Source: Bacteroidota bacterium
Lineage (GTDB): Bacteria; Bacteroidota; Ignavibacteria; Ignavibacteriales; Ignavibacteriaceae
Direction: 5' to 3'
Assembly (NCBI GenBank): GCA_021778375.1
Contig: JAJYCM010000148.1
Coordinates: 1 to 6,773, forward strand
Length of the DNA stretch: 6,773 nt
Below, one piece after another: positions 1-6,773 of the stretch. The notes below the pieces were generated by a model. That model was not told the origin of the DNA. It was given only the letters and a program-made list of their open reading frames with translations, and searched no databases. Position 1 is the first letter of the stretch; each line of letters opens with the position of its first letter. The position numbers and the translations under genes are program-made.

Positions 1-2
1 CT

Positions 3-944
3 TGGAAATGGAATCCAATTCAAGCCGGTGACAGTTACGGCAACCGATCAAAAACACTTTCCTACTGGCAGCACGGGGATACTTTATACACTAAATGCAT
101 TCCGATGCTTTGGGATATGAATAATATGCCTGCTCAAGCAATTATGGAACAATGGAATGTGCTAGATTCAAACGTGATAAAGGTTCACTGTAAATTAACT
201 TGTGAAAGAACCGACATTATATATGCAGAAAACGTAGCCGATGATCAGGAACTTCCTGCGGTTTATCCGATTTCAACACTGGATAATCTTTATACTTACA
301 TCGGCAATTCATCTTTTACTGGGGACAGTTTGGACAACCCTGCGGTAGTTAATTTATCAAGCGGATTCTGGGGAAGATACAGCAACGTGAGTGAACACTG
401 GATGGCATTTGTAGATAAAAACAAAAGCGGTATCGGAATTTTTAATCAAAATTGTATTAATTTTTTGGCCGGAATGGCAGGCACTCCGGGAGGCCAGGAT
501 ACTGACGGTTCAACTTCGTATATCGCACCGGTTAAAAAAGTTATATTGAATAACAACAGTGTTTTTGAATATAATTATTATTTAATACTGGGTACGGTGG
601 ATCAAATTAGGAAATATGCTTATAAGGTTGGCCATGCAGATACTGTCTCAACCGTTACCGGTTGGAATTTAAATTCAGGACTTGAAGGATGGTCCTTAAC
701 TCATAGTCTAAGCGAGAATGTTTCAGACAGTATACTTACATTGAATATTACCGGTTCCGATCCTTTTATGGTCTCTCCCGATAATTTTAATACAGTACAA
801 CTTACCAAAACAGGGAAAGGTAATGCTGAGAGATATAACTTGCTGGGTCAGGCAGCGATCACTTTAGTTAATTATGAACAATTCGCTGGAAAACATTCAG
901 TTCTATTTAATGCATCCAAGTTATCATCGGGTGTTTATTTTTAA
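3..944 (+). CDS. Secreted beta-rich protein of uncharacterised family with truncated CBM-like module (5'-partial)
   Basis: The reading frame is open from the window edge (base 3), so the start lies outside; 313 residues are visible. The first ATG in this frame (base 105) sits inside the domain and is not a credible start. Residues 1-210 form a beta-rich domain with NPIQAGD near the start, a QELPAVYPI segment, SEHWMAFVD, and EYNYYLILGTVDQIR at 189-203. The alternation of strands recalls the super-sandwich domains of polysaccharide-active enzymes, but I cannot name the family or catalytic residues. Residues 220-265 (GWNLNSGLEGW to SPDNFN) look like the beginning of a carbohydrate-binding-like module that stops after about 45 residues. 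From about residue 279 the frame enters a T9SS sorting domain (YNLLGQ ... LSSGVYF) and stops before its end. Inferred role: a cell-surface or secreted polysaccharide-binding or -degrading protein. The ORF is certain, the function weak. Confidence 0.7.
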   Translation, partial: WKWNPIQAGDSYGNRSKTLSYWQHGDTLYTKCIPMLWDMNNMPAQAIMEQWNVLDSNVIKVHCKLTCERTDIIYAENVADDQELPAVYPISTLDNLYTYIGNSSFTGDSLDNPAVVNLSSGFWGRYSNVSEHWMAFVDKNKSGIGIFNQNCINFLAGMAGTPGGQDTDGSTSYIAPVKKVILNNNSVFEYNYYLILGTVDQIRKYAYKVGHADTVSTVTGWNLNSGLEGWSLTHSLSENVSDSILTLNITGSDPFMVSPDNFNTVQLTKTGKGNAERYNLLGQAAITLVNYEQFAGKHSVLFNASKLSSGVYF

Positions 945-997
945 AGTTAAGTTTGTGAAATTATACAGCAGTAAAGAAGCTGATAGTGGTTAAATAA
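781..997 (+). pseudogene. Frame-disrupted T9SS C-terminal sorting domain
   Basis: A normal type IX sorting domain can be pieced together from three frames. Bases 781-831, one frame over from the upstream gene, give IQYNLPKQGKVMLR, the usual segment following an NPFNP motif. Bases 834-941, in the gene's frame, give YNLLGQ, TLVNYEQ and LSSGVYF, followed by TAA at 942. Bases 943-957, in the first alternate frame, give KVKFV. Bases 962-997, in the third frame, give YTAVKKLIVVK and a stop, the standard ending of such domains. In T9SS bacteria this domain directs export across the outer membrane and is then cleaved. As it stands the gene would make a tail lacking the first strand and the final KK-rich strand, which should impair sorting. 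The indels could be real decay or consensus errors; the neighbouring genes are free of such breaks, which favours decay. Confidence 0.75.
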
Positions 998-1032
998 TCT
1001 AATAATAAGTAATATTAATTATTACAAACTGA

Positions 1033-2733
1033 ATGTTACAAACAAAGATTTACCCCATAATATTTGTCCTTTTATCGGTTATGTTTATCCCTTTTCAGAA
1101 GGTATTAACAAAACCTCTTATAATGAATGATAAAACACAAAAAGCCAAACAGCAAAATAATTCCCAAAATACCGATAGTTCATGGCAGTTCTCCACTGAT
1201 TTTTCTTCAATGCAAGGAAATAAAAATTGGTATTATTTGGAAAAAGTTGGTAATAAATATAAACCCATGGTTTGGGACTCCGTTAAAAGCTTATGGCAAG
1301 GAAAACAATCCTCATGCGAAATCGCAAATCGATGGATGCACCCCGGAAATGAAGATGCAGTTATCGCGTGGAAAGCTCCATATAAGGGGACAATATCTGT
1401 TGATGGGTATATTCGAAGATTTACATCCGATAACAAAGTTGAGTTTAAGGGTGATGGAATACGCGTTAGGATTCTGAAGAATAATAAATCGGTGTGGCCT
1501 TCAAGAGGTTGGCAGGATGTTTTGATTAAACCGTATGTAGGAAGCTATTCTTATCCTGACAAAAAATATTTTTACGGCGGTTGTTCCGTAAGAGCTCTTT
1601 TTATAACTAAAATAAATGCCGGCGATTATATTTATTTTGATTTAAATAAATATAACAATCCTAAGTATGATAGGACCGAATGGTTGCCCAAAATATCATA
1701 TAAAAATATTCCATGGTATACTACCGATAAAATGGAAATCGTTATGGCACCAAACGATTTGAAACGGATTGGGATGCATACTTTTGACGGAAGCTTCGGT
1801 GTTGTTAAACATGGCAAAGAAGATTTTTGGTGGTGTAGCGAATGGAACGGAACTCTTCAATATAAATTTTACGGGCCTTTAAATAATCCTTCCAAAGTAT
1901 TAATCTGGAGAAAAAAAGAAAAATCTTTTTGGTTAGGCCTTGATTCGCTAAATGGCCATGCTTGGTTGGAAAACATCTATAAGGACACAAAAACAGGAAA
2001 CCTAATAGGATTTGTACACTACGAACATGTATATCCCGATAACTGTAGGATCGGATTAGCGGTTTCTAAAAACGGCGGCAAGACTTTTAAACTACTCGGA
2101 TATATCTTAAAATCGGAAGTGGATGAAAAATCGAATGGAGATGTAGGCAATATGTTAGGAACTCCTTACTTCATCAAAGATGGATATATATATTTGTATT
2201 ACGGTGACTCAAACGGTAAGTCGCAATTTACTCGTCCTGCCGTAGCCCGAGCCCCGTTAGCGCAAGTGCTTAAAGCTGCTTATAACAATAAACTTTTTCC
2301 ATGGTCAAAATATTATAACGGTCGCTGGGATCAAAATGGATTGGGTGGGAAAGCTTCTCAGCTTTTTGATGATCATTTACGGGTACATGGCGATGCAGCA
2401 TTTAGTACTTATACTAAGGAATTTATTTTAAGCGGATATAGTCAAAACCTTGCGGAAGACGGAGTATTTCTTAGCCATTCAAATGATGGAATTAATTGGA
2501 CTCATTCGTGGCTGGTAGATAACAATGGATGCGGAGCTATATGTCCTTATATTACAATTGTTAATGCTGATGGAAATGACAATTCAATAGTCGGGAAATC
2601 ATTTTATGTCTATTGGTCTTTTAACGCTGAATGGGGCAGCGAGGGAAATACTCCTGAAGGAAATTACGGGCTTCAAACATTGTATAGACAGAAAATAATT
2701 TTATCCGGCTACCAAGAAAGAATAAATAAATAA
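1033..2733 (+). CDS. Exported beta-propeller protein, GH43/sialidase-like, with N-terminal jelly-roll-like domain
   Basis: This 566-residue protein starts at ATG 1033; an in-frame TGA lies directly upstream, so no longer form exists. No clear Shine-Dalgarno is visible. Residues 1-22 hold a Lys followed by a hydrophobic stretch, which fits a signal peptide or membrane anchor, although no clean AXA cleavage site or lipobox Cys follows. Residues 51-230 form a beta-rich domain (QGNKNWYYLE, WMHPG, DAVIAWKAPYKG, DGIRVRI), resembling jelly-roll modules attached to carbohydrate-active enzymes. Residues 240-560 look like a beta-propeller: an Asp-box-like SKNGGKTF at 345-352, LGTPYF with YIYLYYGD at 375-391, RPAVARAPL at 401-409, VHGDAAF at 451-457 and SNDGINW at 483-489. 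D252, E331, D391 and D454 are candidate active-site acids, but none is proven. It carries no T9SS tail. Inferred role: a periplasmic or surface glycosidase or glycan-binding protein; the exact family is uncertain. Confidence 0.72.
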   Translation: MLQTKIYPIIFVLLSVMFIPFQKVLTKPLIMNDKTQKAKQQNNSQNTDSSWQFSTDFSSMQGNKNWYYLEKVGNKYKPMVWDSVKSLWQGKQSSCEIANRWMHPGNEDAVIAWKAPYKGTISVDGYIRRFTSDNKVEFKGDGIRVRILKNNKSVWPSRGWQDVLIKPYVGSYSYPDKKYFYGGCSVRALFITKINAGDYIYFDLNKYNNPKYDRTEWLPKISYKNIPWYTTDKMEIVMAPNDLKRIGMHTFDGSFGVVKHGKEDFWWCSEWNGTLQYKFYGPLNNPSKVLIWRKKEKSFWLGLDSLNGHAWLENIYKDTKTGNLIGFVHYEHVYPDNCRIGLAVSKNGGKTFKLLGYILKSEVDEKSNGDVGNMLGTPYFIKDGYIYLYYGDSNGKSQFTRPAVARAPLAQVLKAAYNNKLFPWSKYYNGRWDQNGLGGKASQLFDDHLRVHGDAAFSTYTKEFILSGYSQNLAEDGVFLSHSNDGINWTHSWLVDNNGCGAICPYITIVNADGNDNSIVGKSFYVYWSFNAEWGSEGNTPEGNYGLQTLYRQKIILSGYQERINK

Positions 2734-2752
2734 ATGATCAGTTTCCCTGTAG

Positions 2753-2848
2753 ATGATTCTCTATGAATATAAATATTATATAATCATAGGAAGTTTCGAT
2801 AAAATTAGAGACAAGGTCGATGAATTAAATTATATGATCAGTAAATAA
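2753..2848 (+). pseudogene. Relic of a paralogue of the first gene's beta-rich domain
   Basis: The gap between the propeller and esterase genes contains a 31-codon open frame, ATG to TAA, directly preceded by a TAG in the same frame. Its peptide contains EYKYYIIIGSFDKIR, which lines up without gaps with EYNYYLILGTVDQIR (residues 189-203 of the first protein) at 9 of 15 identical positions, the others mostly conservative (I/L, S/T, K/Q). Both are preceded by a hydrophobic-aromatic pair (LY or VF). No ribosome binding site is evident and the fragment covers only the last part of that domain, so a decayed gene copy is more likely than a functional small protein. A 9-base direct repeat, ATGATCAGT, lies at 2734-2742 and 2834-2842 around it, possibly by chance. 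Confidence 0.5.
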
Positions 2849-2865
2849 TCAGCATGATAATATAT

Positions 2866-2871
2866 AAAGGA
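2866..2871 (+). promoter_or_regulatory. Ribosome binding site selecting a TTG start
   Basis: AAAGGA lies seven bases before the TTG at 2879. The nearby ATG at 2872 and GTG at 2874 both run into stops within a few codons, so this site fixes TTG as the start of the esterase gene. Confidence 0.7.
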
Positions 2872-2878
2872 ATGTGTT

Positions 2879-3751
2879 TTGAGAAAAAATATTTTTAGTT
2901 TATTGCTTTTTATATTTTTGATTTCTGTTTTACCTTATCTCAATAGCTTTGCGCAAACTTCCGACACATCTATAGTTTATAAGACCGTTGACAGACTGAA
3001 GCTTAAGCTATATGTGTTTTTTCCTAAAAATCATAAAAATGCGGATAGCGATCCTTGCATCATATTCTTCCACGGAGGCAGCTGGATAGGCGGTACGCCA
3101 GATCAATTTTTCGGGCAGTCTAAATATCTTGCATCGCGCGGAATGGTCGCAATTTCCGTTCAATATCGAATTGAAAGTTTAAATGGTACTTCTCCTATTG
3201 AATGTATTAAAGACGGGAAATCGGCAATCCGGTGGGTAAGAGAGCATGCAAGTAATTTTGGAATTAATCCAAATATGATAGCTGCGGGAGGCGGGTCTGC
3301 AGGTGGGCAAGTAGCAGCCGCAGCAGCTTTATTAAAAGCTTATGATGAGAAGGATGAAAATAAAACTATTAGTTCAAAACCCGACGCGCTGGTACTATTT
3401 AATCCGGTAATTGATAACGGTCCGAATGGATATGGATATGACAGAGTAAAGAATTACTGGCAATCTTTTTCTCCGATGAATAATATAGACAGTTCGGCGC
3501 CCCCGACATTATTTATGGTAGGCACCCGAGACCAGTATATTCCAACCGCGACGGCAAAAAAGTATCAAGAAATTATGGAAAGTTTCGGAAAGCGCTGCGA
3601 TCTTGTATTGTATAAGAATCAGAAACACGGTTTTTTTAATACAGGAAAATATTATTACAAAACCCTTCTTCAGTCTGATAAATTTCTTACTTCGCTTGGA
3701 TATCTTAAAGGAGAGCCAAAAATAAGACAGGATGTAAAACACCAAAGCTAA
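2879..3751 (+). CDS. Exported alpha/beta-hydrolase, esterase/lipase family
   Basis: This 290-residue protein starts at TTG, supported by AAAGGA seven bases upstream. The signal peptide is clear: RKN at the start, a hydrophobic core at residues 5-21 and a signal peptidase I site after SFA (residue 25). The fold is an alpha/beta-hydrolase of the hormone-sensitive-lipase / BD-FAE type: oxyanion-hole motif HGGSW at 65-69, nucleophile elbow GGSAGG with Ser140, acid Asp218 in GTRDQYIP, and His250 in KHGFFN. All three triad residues are present, and the length is normal for a single-domain member. Members of this family hydrolyse acetyl, feruloyl or other short acyl esters; between two carbohydrate-active-like genes, deacylation of a plant- or algal-type polysaccharide is the likely role (inference). 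The protein probably works in the periplasm or outside the cell. No T9SS tail is present. The final 15 residues are polar and probably disordered. Confidence 0.9.
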   Translation: MRKNIFSLLLFIFLISVLPYLNSFAQTSDTSIVYKTVDRLKLKLYVFFPKNHKNADSDPCIIFFHGGSWIGGTPDQFFGQSKYLASRGMVAISVQYRIESLNGTSPIECIKDGKSAIRWVREHASNFGINPNMIAAGGGSAGGQVAAAAALLKAYDEKDENKTISSKPDALVLFNPVIDNGPNGYGYDRVKNYWQSFSPMNNIDSSAPPTLFMVGTRDQYIPTATAKKYQEIMESFGKRCDLVLYKNQKHGFFNTGKYYYKTLLQSDKFLTSLGYLKGEPKIRQDVKHQS

Positions 3752-3837
3752 AAAAAATCAGATAAACATATTTTATTATATCATTAATTCAAGAAGATTA
3801 CCAAGGTATAAATAGTATATACATCATTGATAAAATT

Positions 3838-3843
3838 AAAGGT
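3838..3843 (+). promoter_or_regulatory. Ribosome binding site of the large glycosidase-like gene
   Basis: AAAGGT lies five bases before ATG 3849, with an in-frame TAA at 3837-3839 just upstream. This supports Met at 3849 over the second in-frame ATG at 3870, which has no comparable site. Confidence 0.6.
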
Positions 3844-3848
3844 CACAA

Positions 3849-6773
3849 ATGAACAATAAGTCCAATAAAATGAAAAATGGATCAAATATTTTCAGAATAA
3901 GTTTTTTTATGATATTTATTCTGATTATTGCTTTTCCATTTAAAGAAATATATTCCACTACCATTATTTTAACGAGCGATAAACAGTTCAGGGAGCTTCA
4001 AAATCCTGACTTCAAATTGGATTTGTCGACCGGTTTTCACAAAAGGATAATGAGTCTGCGTGAGGTTTGTGAAGAAGCCTATAAAAGGGGGGATCATACT
4101 TTGGGTATTGCCTTCGATCAGTTTTTCGGTCAGTACCGGGGAGAACACGCTACAGTTAGAAAACTTAAACCCGATACTGAAGAATATATAAGTATAATTA
4201 GAAAAATCGGAGAATTCGCAGCGAAATATAAATTGGGACTTGAACTTAGTATACTTAGTCCGCTAGAGATAGGTCCAGGTTTTATGAAAAAAACAGGCGA
4301 AAGCGGAAGGTGGCTACAATACAAAGTAGGTTTGCGCGATCCAAAGAACGGTAAATTCAGTCTTCAGCTATGGAAACAATTATACTGGACAAATAATAAA
4401 GGAATGATTGCACTTAAATTAAAAGGGGTTAAAGCTTATGCATTTAAAGAAAAAGTCATTGACAACGGTCATTACAGTGTAGTAAAACCTGAGGATATAA
4501 AAGAGATTAAATCAGGCATAAAAATCGATCAATGGAATGTAGAAAAAATTACTCCGATGTGGGAACCGTCCGATTTAATAATGGATATCAAACAACCTAT
4601 TCAAAGAATTCGTATATACAATAACGGCGATAATGAATTAAAAGGATATAACCGTGTATTTGTAATGCTTGAGTACGAAGTTCCTGAGATGGACTATTTC
4701 AGTCCGAAAGCACTACCATTCTTAAAATCTTTAATGAAAGAATATCACGATAAAGGAATAAACCTTACGGGTCTTTATTCTGATGAGCTGCATATTCAGC
4801 AGGACTGGTATTATTTCAATCATCACGATAACGGCGAGTTTTCGATGCGTTATCTGACAAAGAATATGGCTGATACTTACAGCAAACTTTACGATCCCGG
4901 TATAAAAGATATGGATAAGTATATGTTATACTTTGTTTACGGTCCCAAAATTTATACTAACTCCCCGAAGGCTTTAATCAAAACTCAATATGTAATGGGA
5001 GACAAACCTGACGATATATACAGAACTATATTATTCCGCGACCGTTATTATAAATTGCTGAATAATCATGTTGTCGATCTATTCAAAGCCGCCAAGGATT
5101 ATACCGAGAAAATCTATGACAGAATACTGCCGACGGCAGGGCATGCAACATGGGCTGAAAGTCCTACGATAGATATGTGGGATACAGGTGATATAAGAAT
5201 GGCTCCTTATCAATACGAATATACTTCGAATTTTTTATGGTCAAATACTGTGCAGCAGGCTTCATGTGCTTGTTATGATTATTTCAAATGGGGAGAATAT
5301 CTGCAGCCTACCGGAAACGACGATGCTGAATGCGGCTGGGCAGACAGAGATGACTTCGGCGAAGCAATGGCAGTATCCTTAGGGATTATTAATAAATATA
5401 AAAATGCATACGCGGCATTTTGGGGTATGCCAAAAGTATGTGCGGATAGAAAGCAAGCTGTTGTAGATGCCTATGGCGTATCAAACTCAACTGAAGCTAT
5501 TAAAGACATTACCGGCGGGCTTCCTCGGGATGTTAATGTTTTAGTTTTATACCCTATGAATTTAGTAGCCTCAGATGAACGATTCGGAAGCTGGATTACT
5601 CAATACGGTTACGCAAATTACATTACAGACGAGAAACTTCTGGAATTGGCAAAAATAACACCGGACGGAAAAATAGAAATGGGAGGCAGAAAGTTTTCTA
5701 CTCTGGTTGCCTTATTCGAACCTGTTCCGCAGAAGGGCATAATAGATTTTATGAATAAGCTTAGCGAAAGGGGCGGTAAAGTTATTTGGTTCGGACCTCC
5801 GCCATTAATTGACGGAAGCGGAAAAGAATGCTTAAATAATTGGGAAAAGCTTTTCGGAGTTCGTTATAAACCTACACCATATTTAGGTCAAATAGCTCCG
5901 GGTGAAAAAGTAGTTTTTAAGAACGATTTTAAAAATATTCCAGATCAATACATATTAAGTGATTTTCTGGTAGATCATATATATCCGATAAAACCCGAAA
6001 ATGGTTCTGAAGTATTGGCAACCATAAGTAAAAGAATCGTCGGTACTAAAATAGAAAATGGTAAAGGGCAAACATATTTCTTCGGCTTTAGACCGAGGGA
6101 TGATCAATCACAGAGCTTAGGATACGAAACGAAAACGCTTTTTGACATTCTTAATGATGCAGGATCATATCCTGCTACCGGGGTTTTTCCTGGAATAAAT
6201 GATAATACAGAATTTGTTTCAAGAACAAGTCCTTATTTAGCTACAAGGTTCCTTAACGGAACAACTATTATTGCAGCCCATTACAGAACACAGCCGGAAG
6301 AGTGGTTTAACGGTTTTTCAAGAAACGATTCTGCAGATGCAATTGCATTAAAGGGCAATCCTTTACCACCCGATACTTTAAATTTGAAAAACTTTAAAGT
6401 TAACGGACATGATATAATATTTAACGGAAGTCTGATTTGTGCTTTTAATGTTGATGATGAAGGTAATTTAATTTCGTTTGAGGGACACAATTGCAATAAG
6501 ACGGAAATAGATAATAAATCGTATAATTTCGGGAAACAAAAATTCGCTACCGTAGTATGGACAAATACATCACAAGAGGAATCTCAAAAATACAAGGCAT
6601 ATAAGAAGATTTTAATAAAGGGAAACGGGGCTATTACTTTGCCCGTAAATACAACAGGGCATAAAATAAATGCCGGGGAAATAAGAAAAGATAAAATGAA
6701 CTCTATTGACTTGTCTGACTTAAAAGTGAATAAAACAGATATAACTTTTAAGGTAACTCCTGAAATATCAGGT
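3849..6773 (+). CDS. Large exported glycoside-hydrolase-like protein, GH42-like layout (3'-partial)
   Basis: The frame starting at ATG 3849 is open for 975 codons and runs off the window, so the C-terminus is missing. Residues 14-30 form a hydrophobic signal segment, with likely cleavage near IYS (34-36). Residues 45-480 resemble a TIM-barrel glycosidase region (FDQFFGQYRGEH at 89-100), with a beta-rich insertion at about 170-275. GLYSDELHIQQDWYY (308-322) places Glu313 at a strand end typical of an acid/base, and WAES (435-438) offers Glu437 as a possible nucleophile. Further conserved-looking segments are NDDAECGWADRDD and AYAAFWGMP. Residues about 560-680 (NVLVLYP, then a GGKVIWFGPP stretch) look like the GATase-like Rossmann domain of GH42 enzymes. 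The remainder is beta-rich. Classical GH42 enzymes have Asn-Glu at the acid/base; here the pair is Asp-Glu, so this is not a standard GH42. Inferred role: a polysaccharide glycosidase of an uncharacterised or divergent family. Confidence 0.75.
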   Translation, partial: MNNKSNKMKNGSNIFRISFFMIFILIIAFPFKEIYSTTIILTSDKQFRELQNPDFKLDLSTGFHKRIMSLREVCEEAYKRGDHTLGIAFDQFFGQYRGEHATVRKLKPDTEEYISIIRKIGEFAAKYKLGLELSILSPLEIGPGFMKKTGESGRWLQYKVGLRDPKNGKFSLQLWKQLYWTNNKGMIALKLKGVKAYAFKEKVIDNGHYSVVKPEDIKEIKSGIKIDQWNVEKITPMWEPSDLIMDIKQPIQRIRIYNNGDNELKGYNRVFVMLEYEVPEMDYFSPKALPFLKSLMKEYHDKGINLTGLYSDELHIQQDWYYFNHHDNGEFSMRYLTKNMADTYSKLYDPGIKDMDKYMLYFVYGPKIYTNSPKALIKTQYVMGDKPDDIYRTILFRDRYYKLLNNHVVDLFKAAKDYTEKIYDRILPTAGHATWAESPTIDMWDTGDIRMAPYQYEYTSNFLWSNTVQQASCACYDYFKWGEYLQPTGNDDAECGWADRDDFGEAMAVSLGIINKYKNAYAAFWGMPKVCADRKQAVVDAYGVSNSTEAIKDITGGLPRDVNVLVLYPMNLVASDERFGSWITQYGYANYITDEKLLELAKITPDGKIEMGGRKFSTLVALFEPVPQKGIIDFMNKLSERGGKVIWFGPPPLIDGSGKECLNNWEKLFGVRYKPTPYLGQIAPGEKVVFKNDFKNIPDQYILSDFLVDHIYPIKPENGSEVLATISKRIVGTKIENGKGQTYFFGFRPRDDQSQSLGYETKTLFDILNDAGSYPATGVFPGINDNTEFVSRTSPYLATRFLNGTTIIAAHYRTQPEEWFNGFSRNDSADAIALKGNPLPPDTLNLKNFKVNGHDIIFNGSLICAFNVDDEGNLISFEGHNCNKTEIDNKSYNFGKQKFATVVWTNTSQEESQKYKAYKKILIKGNGAITLPVNTTGHKINAGEIRKDKMNSIDLSDLKVNKTDITFKVTPEISG

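Noticed and set aside
1127..1477. 116-codon + strand ORF inside the propeller gene
   Set aside because: It lies wholly within a well-supported gene in another frame and shows no domain-like motifs or ribosome binding site; it is a shadow ORF.
2734..2842. ATGATCAGT direct repeat exactly 100 bases apart, as possible target-site duplication of a mobile element
   Set aside because: The enclosed DNA has no transposase or terminal inverted repeats, and 9 bases in AT-rich sequence may recur by chance.
3509..3745. Minus-strand ORF with hydrophobic stretches opposite the esterase gene
   Set aside because: It is antisense to the conserved Asp and His motifs of the hydrolase; the hydrophobicity is a by-product of the complementary codons.
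3731..3790. A-run after the esterase stop as possible terminator
   Set aside because: No stable GC-containing stem precedes or surrounds the run on either strand.
3765..3852. Open stretch between the esterase and the large gene, ending in an ATGA overlap with ATG 3849
   Set aside because: It has no ATG, GTG or TTG start, is only about 28 codons long, and its faint likeness to the 2753-2848 relic (IYIIDKIK) is no better than expected in AT-rich DNA.
6281..6496. Minus-strand ORF opposite the large glycosidase-like gene
   Set aside because: It is short, lacks a ribosome binding site and is antisense to a continuous 975-codon frame.

Overview
The window is AT-rich and codes densely on the + strand only. 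It looks like part of a secreted carbohydrate-degradation locus from the Bacteroidota/Ignavibacteriota (FCB) group. The main evidence is the 3' end of the first gene, which carries a typical but frame-disrupted type IX secretion (T9SS) C-terminal sorting domain: YNLLGQ, then a TLVNYEQ-like stretch, LSSGVYF, and a terminal KKLIVVK in another frame. Clear AAAGG ribosome binding sites before two genes and a TTG start fit Ignavibacteria-like genomes somewhat better than classical Bacteroidia, but this lineage call is an inference.

Layout. (1) Bases 3-944: 3' part of a secreted protein with an uncharacterised beta-rich domain, a stub of a carbohydrate-binding-like module and a broken T9SS tail; relics of that tail run to 997. 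(2) 1033-2733: a 566-residue exported protein with an N-terminal jelly-roll-like domain and a C-terminal beta-propeller of the GH43/sialidase kind. (3) 2753-2848: a 31-codon relic in the intergenic gap, closely resembling a motif inside the first protein. (4) 2879-3751: an exported alpha/beta-hydrolase (esterase/lipase family) with a complete Ser-Asp-His triad. (5) 3849 to the end of the window: a very large exported protein, 975 residues and still open, with a glycoside-hydrolase-like layout (barrel-like region, GATase-like Rossmann domain, C-terminal beta domain).

The three complete or nearly complete exported genes lie head-to-tail with gaps of about 100-145 bases. Together they suggest a debranching set for a complex, probably acylated polysaccharide: the esterase would remove acyl groups, the propeller protein would bind or cleave side chains, and the large protein would act as a glycosidase. 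Substrate and exact activities cannot be read from the sequence. The most unusual signals are the multiply frameshifted T9SS tail, the relic of a paralogous domain between genes 2 and 4, and the large glycosidase-like protein that matches no classical family I can name. No RNA genes, CRISPR arrays, insertion sequences or convincing hairpin terminators were seen.
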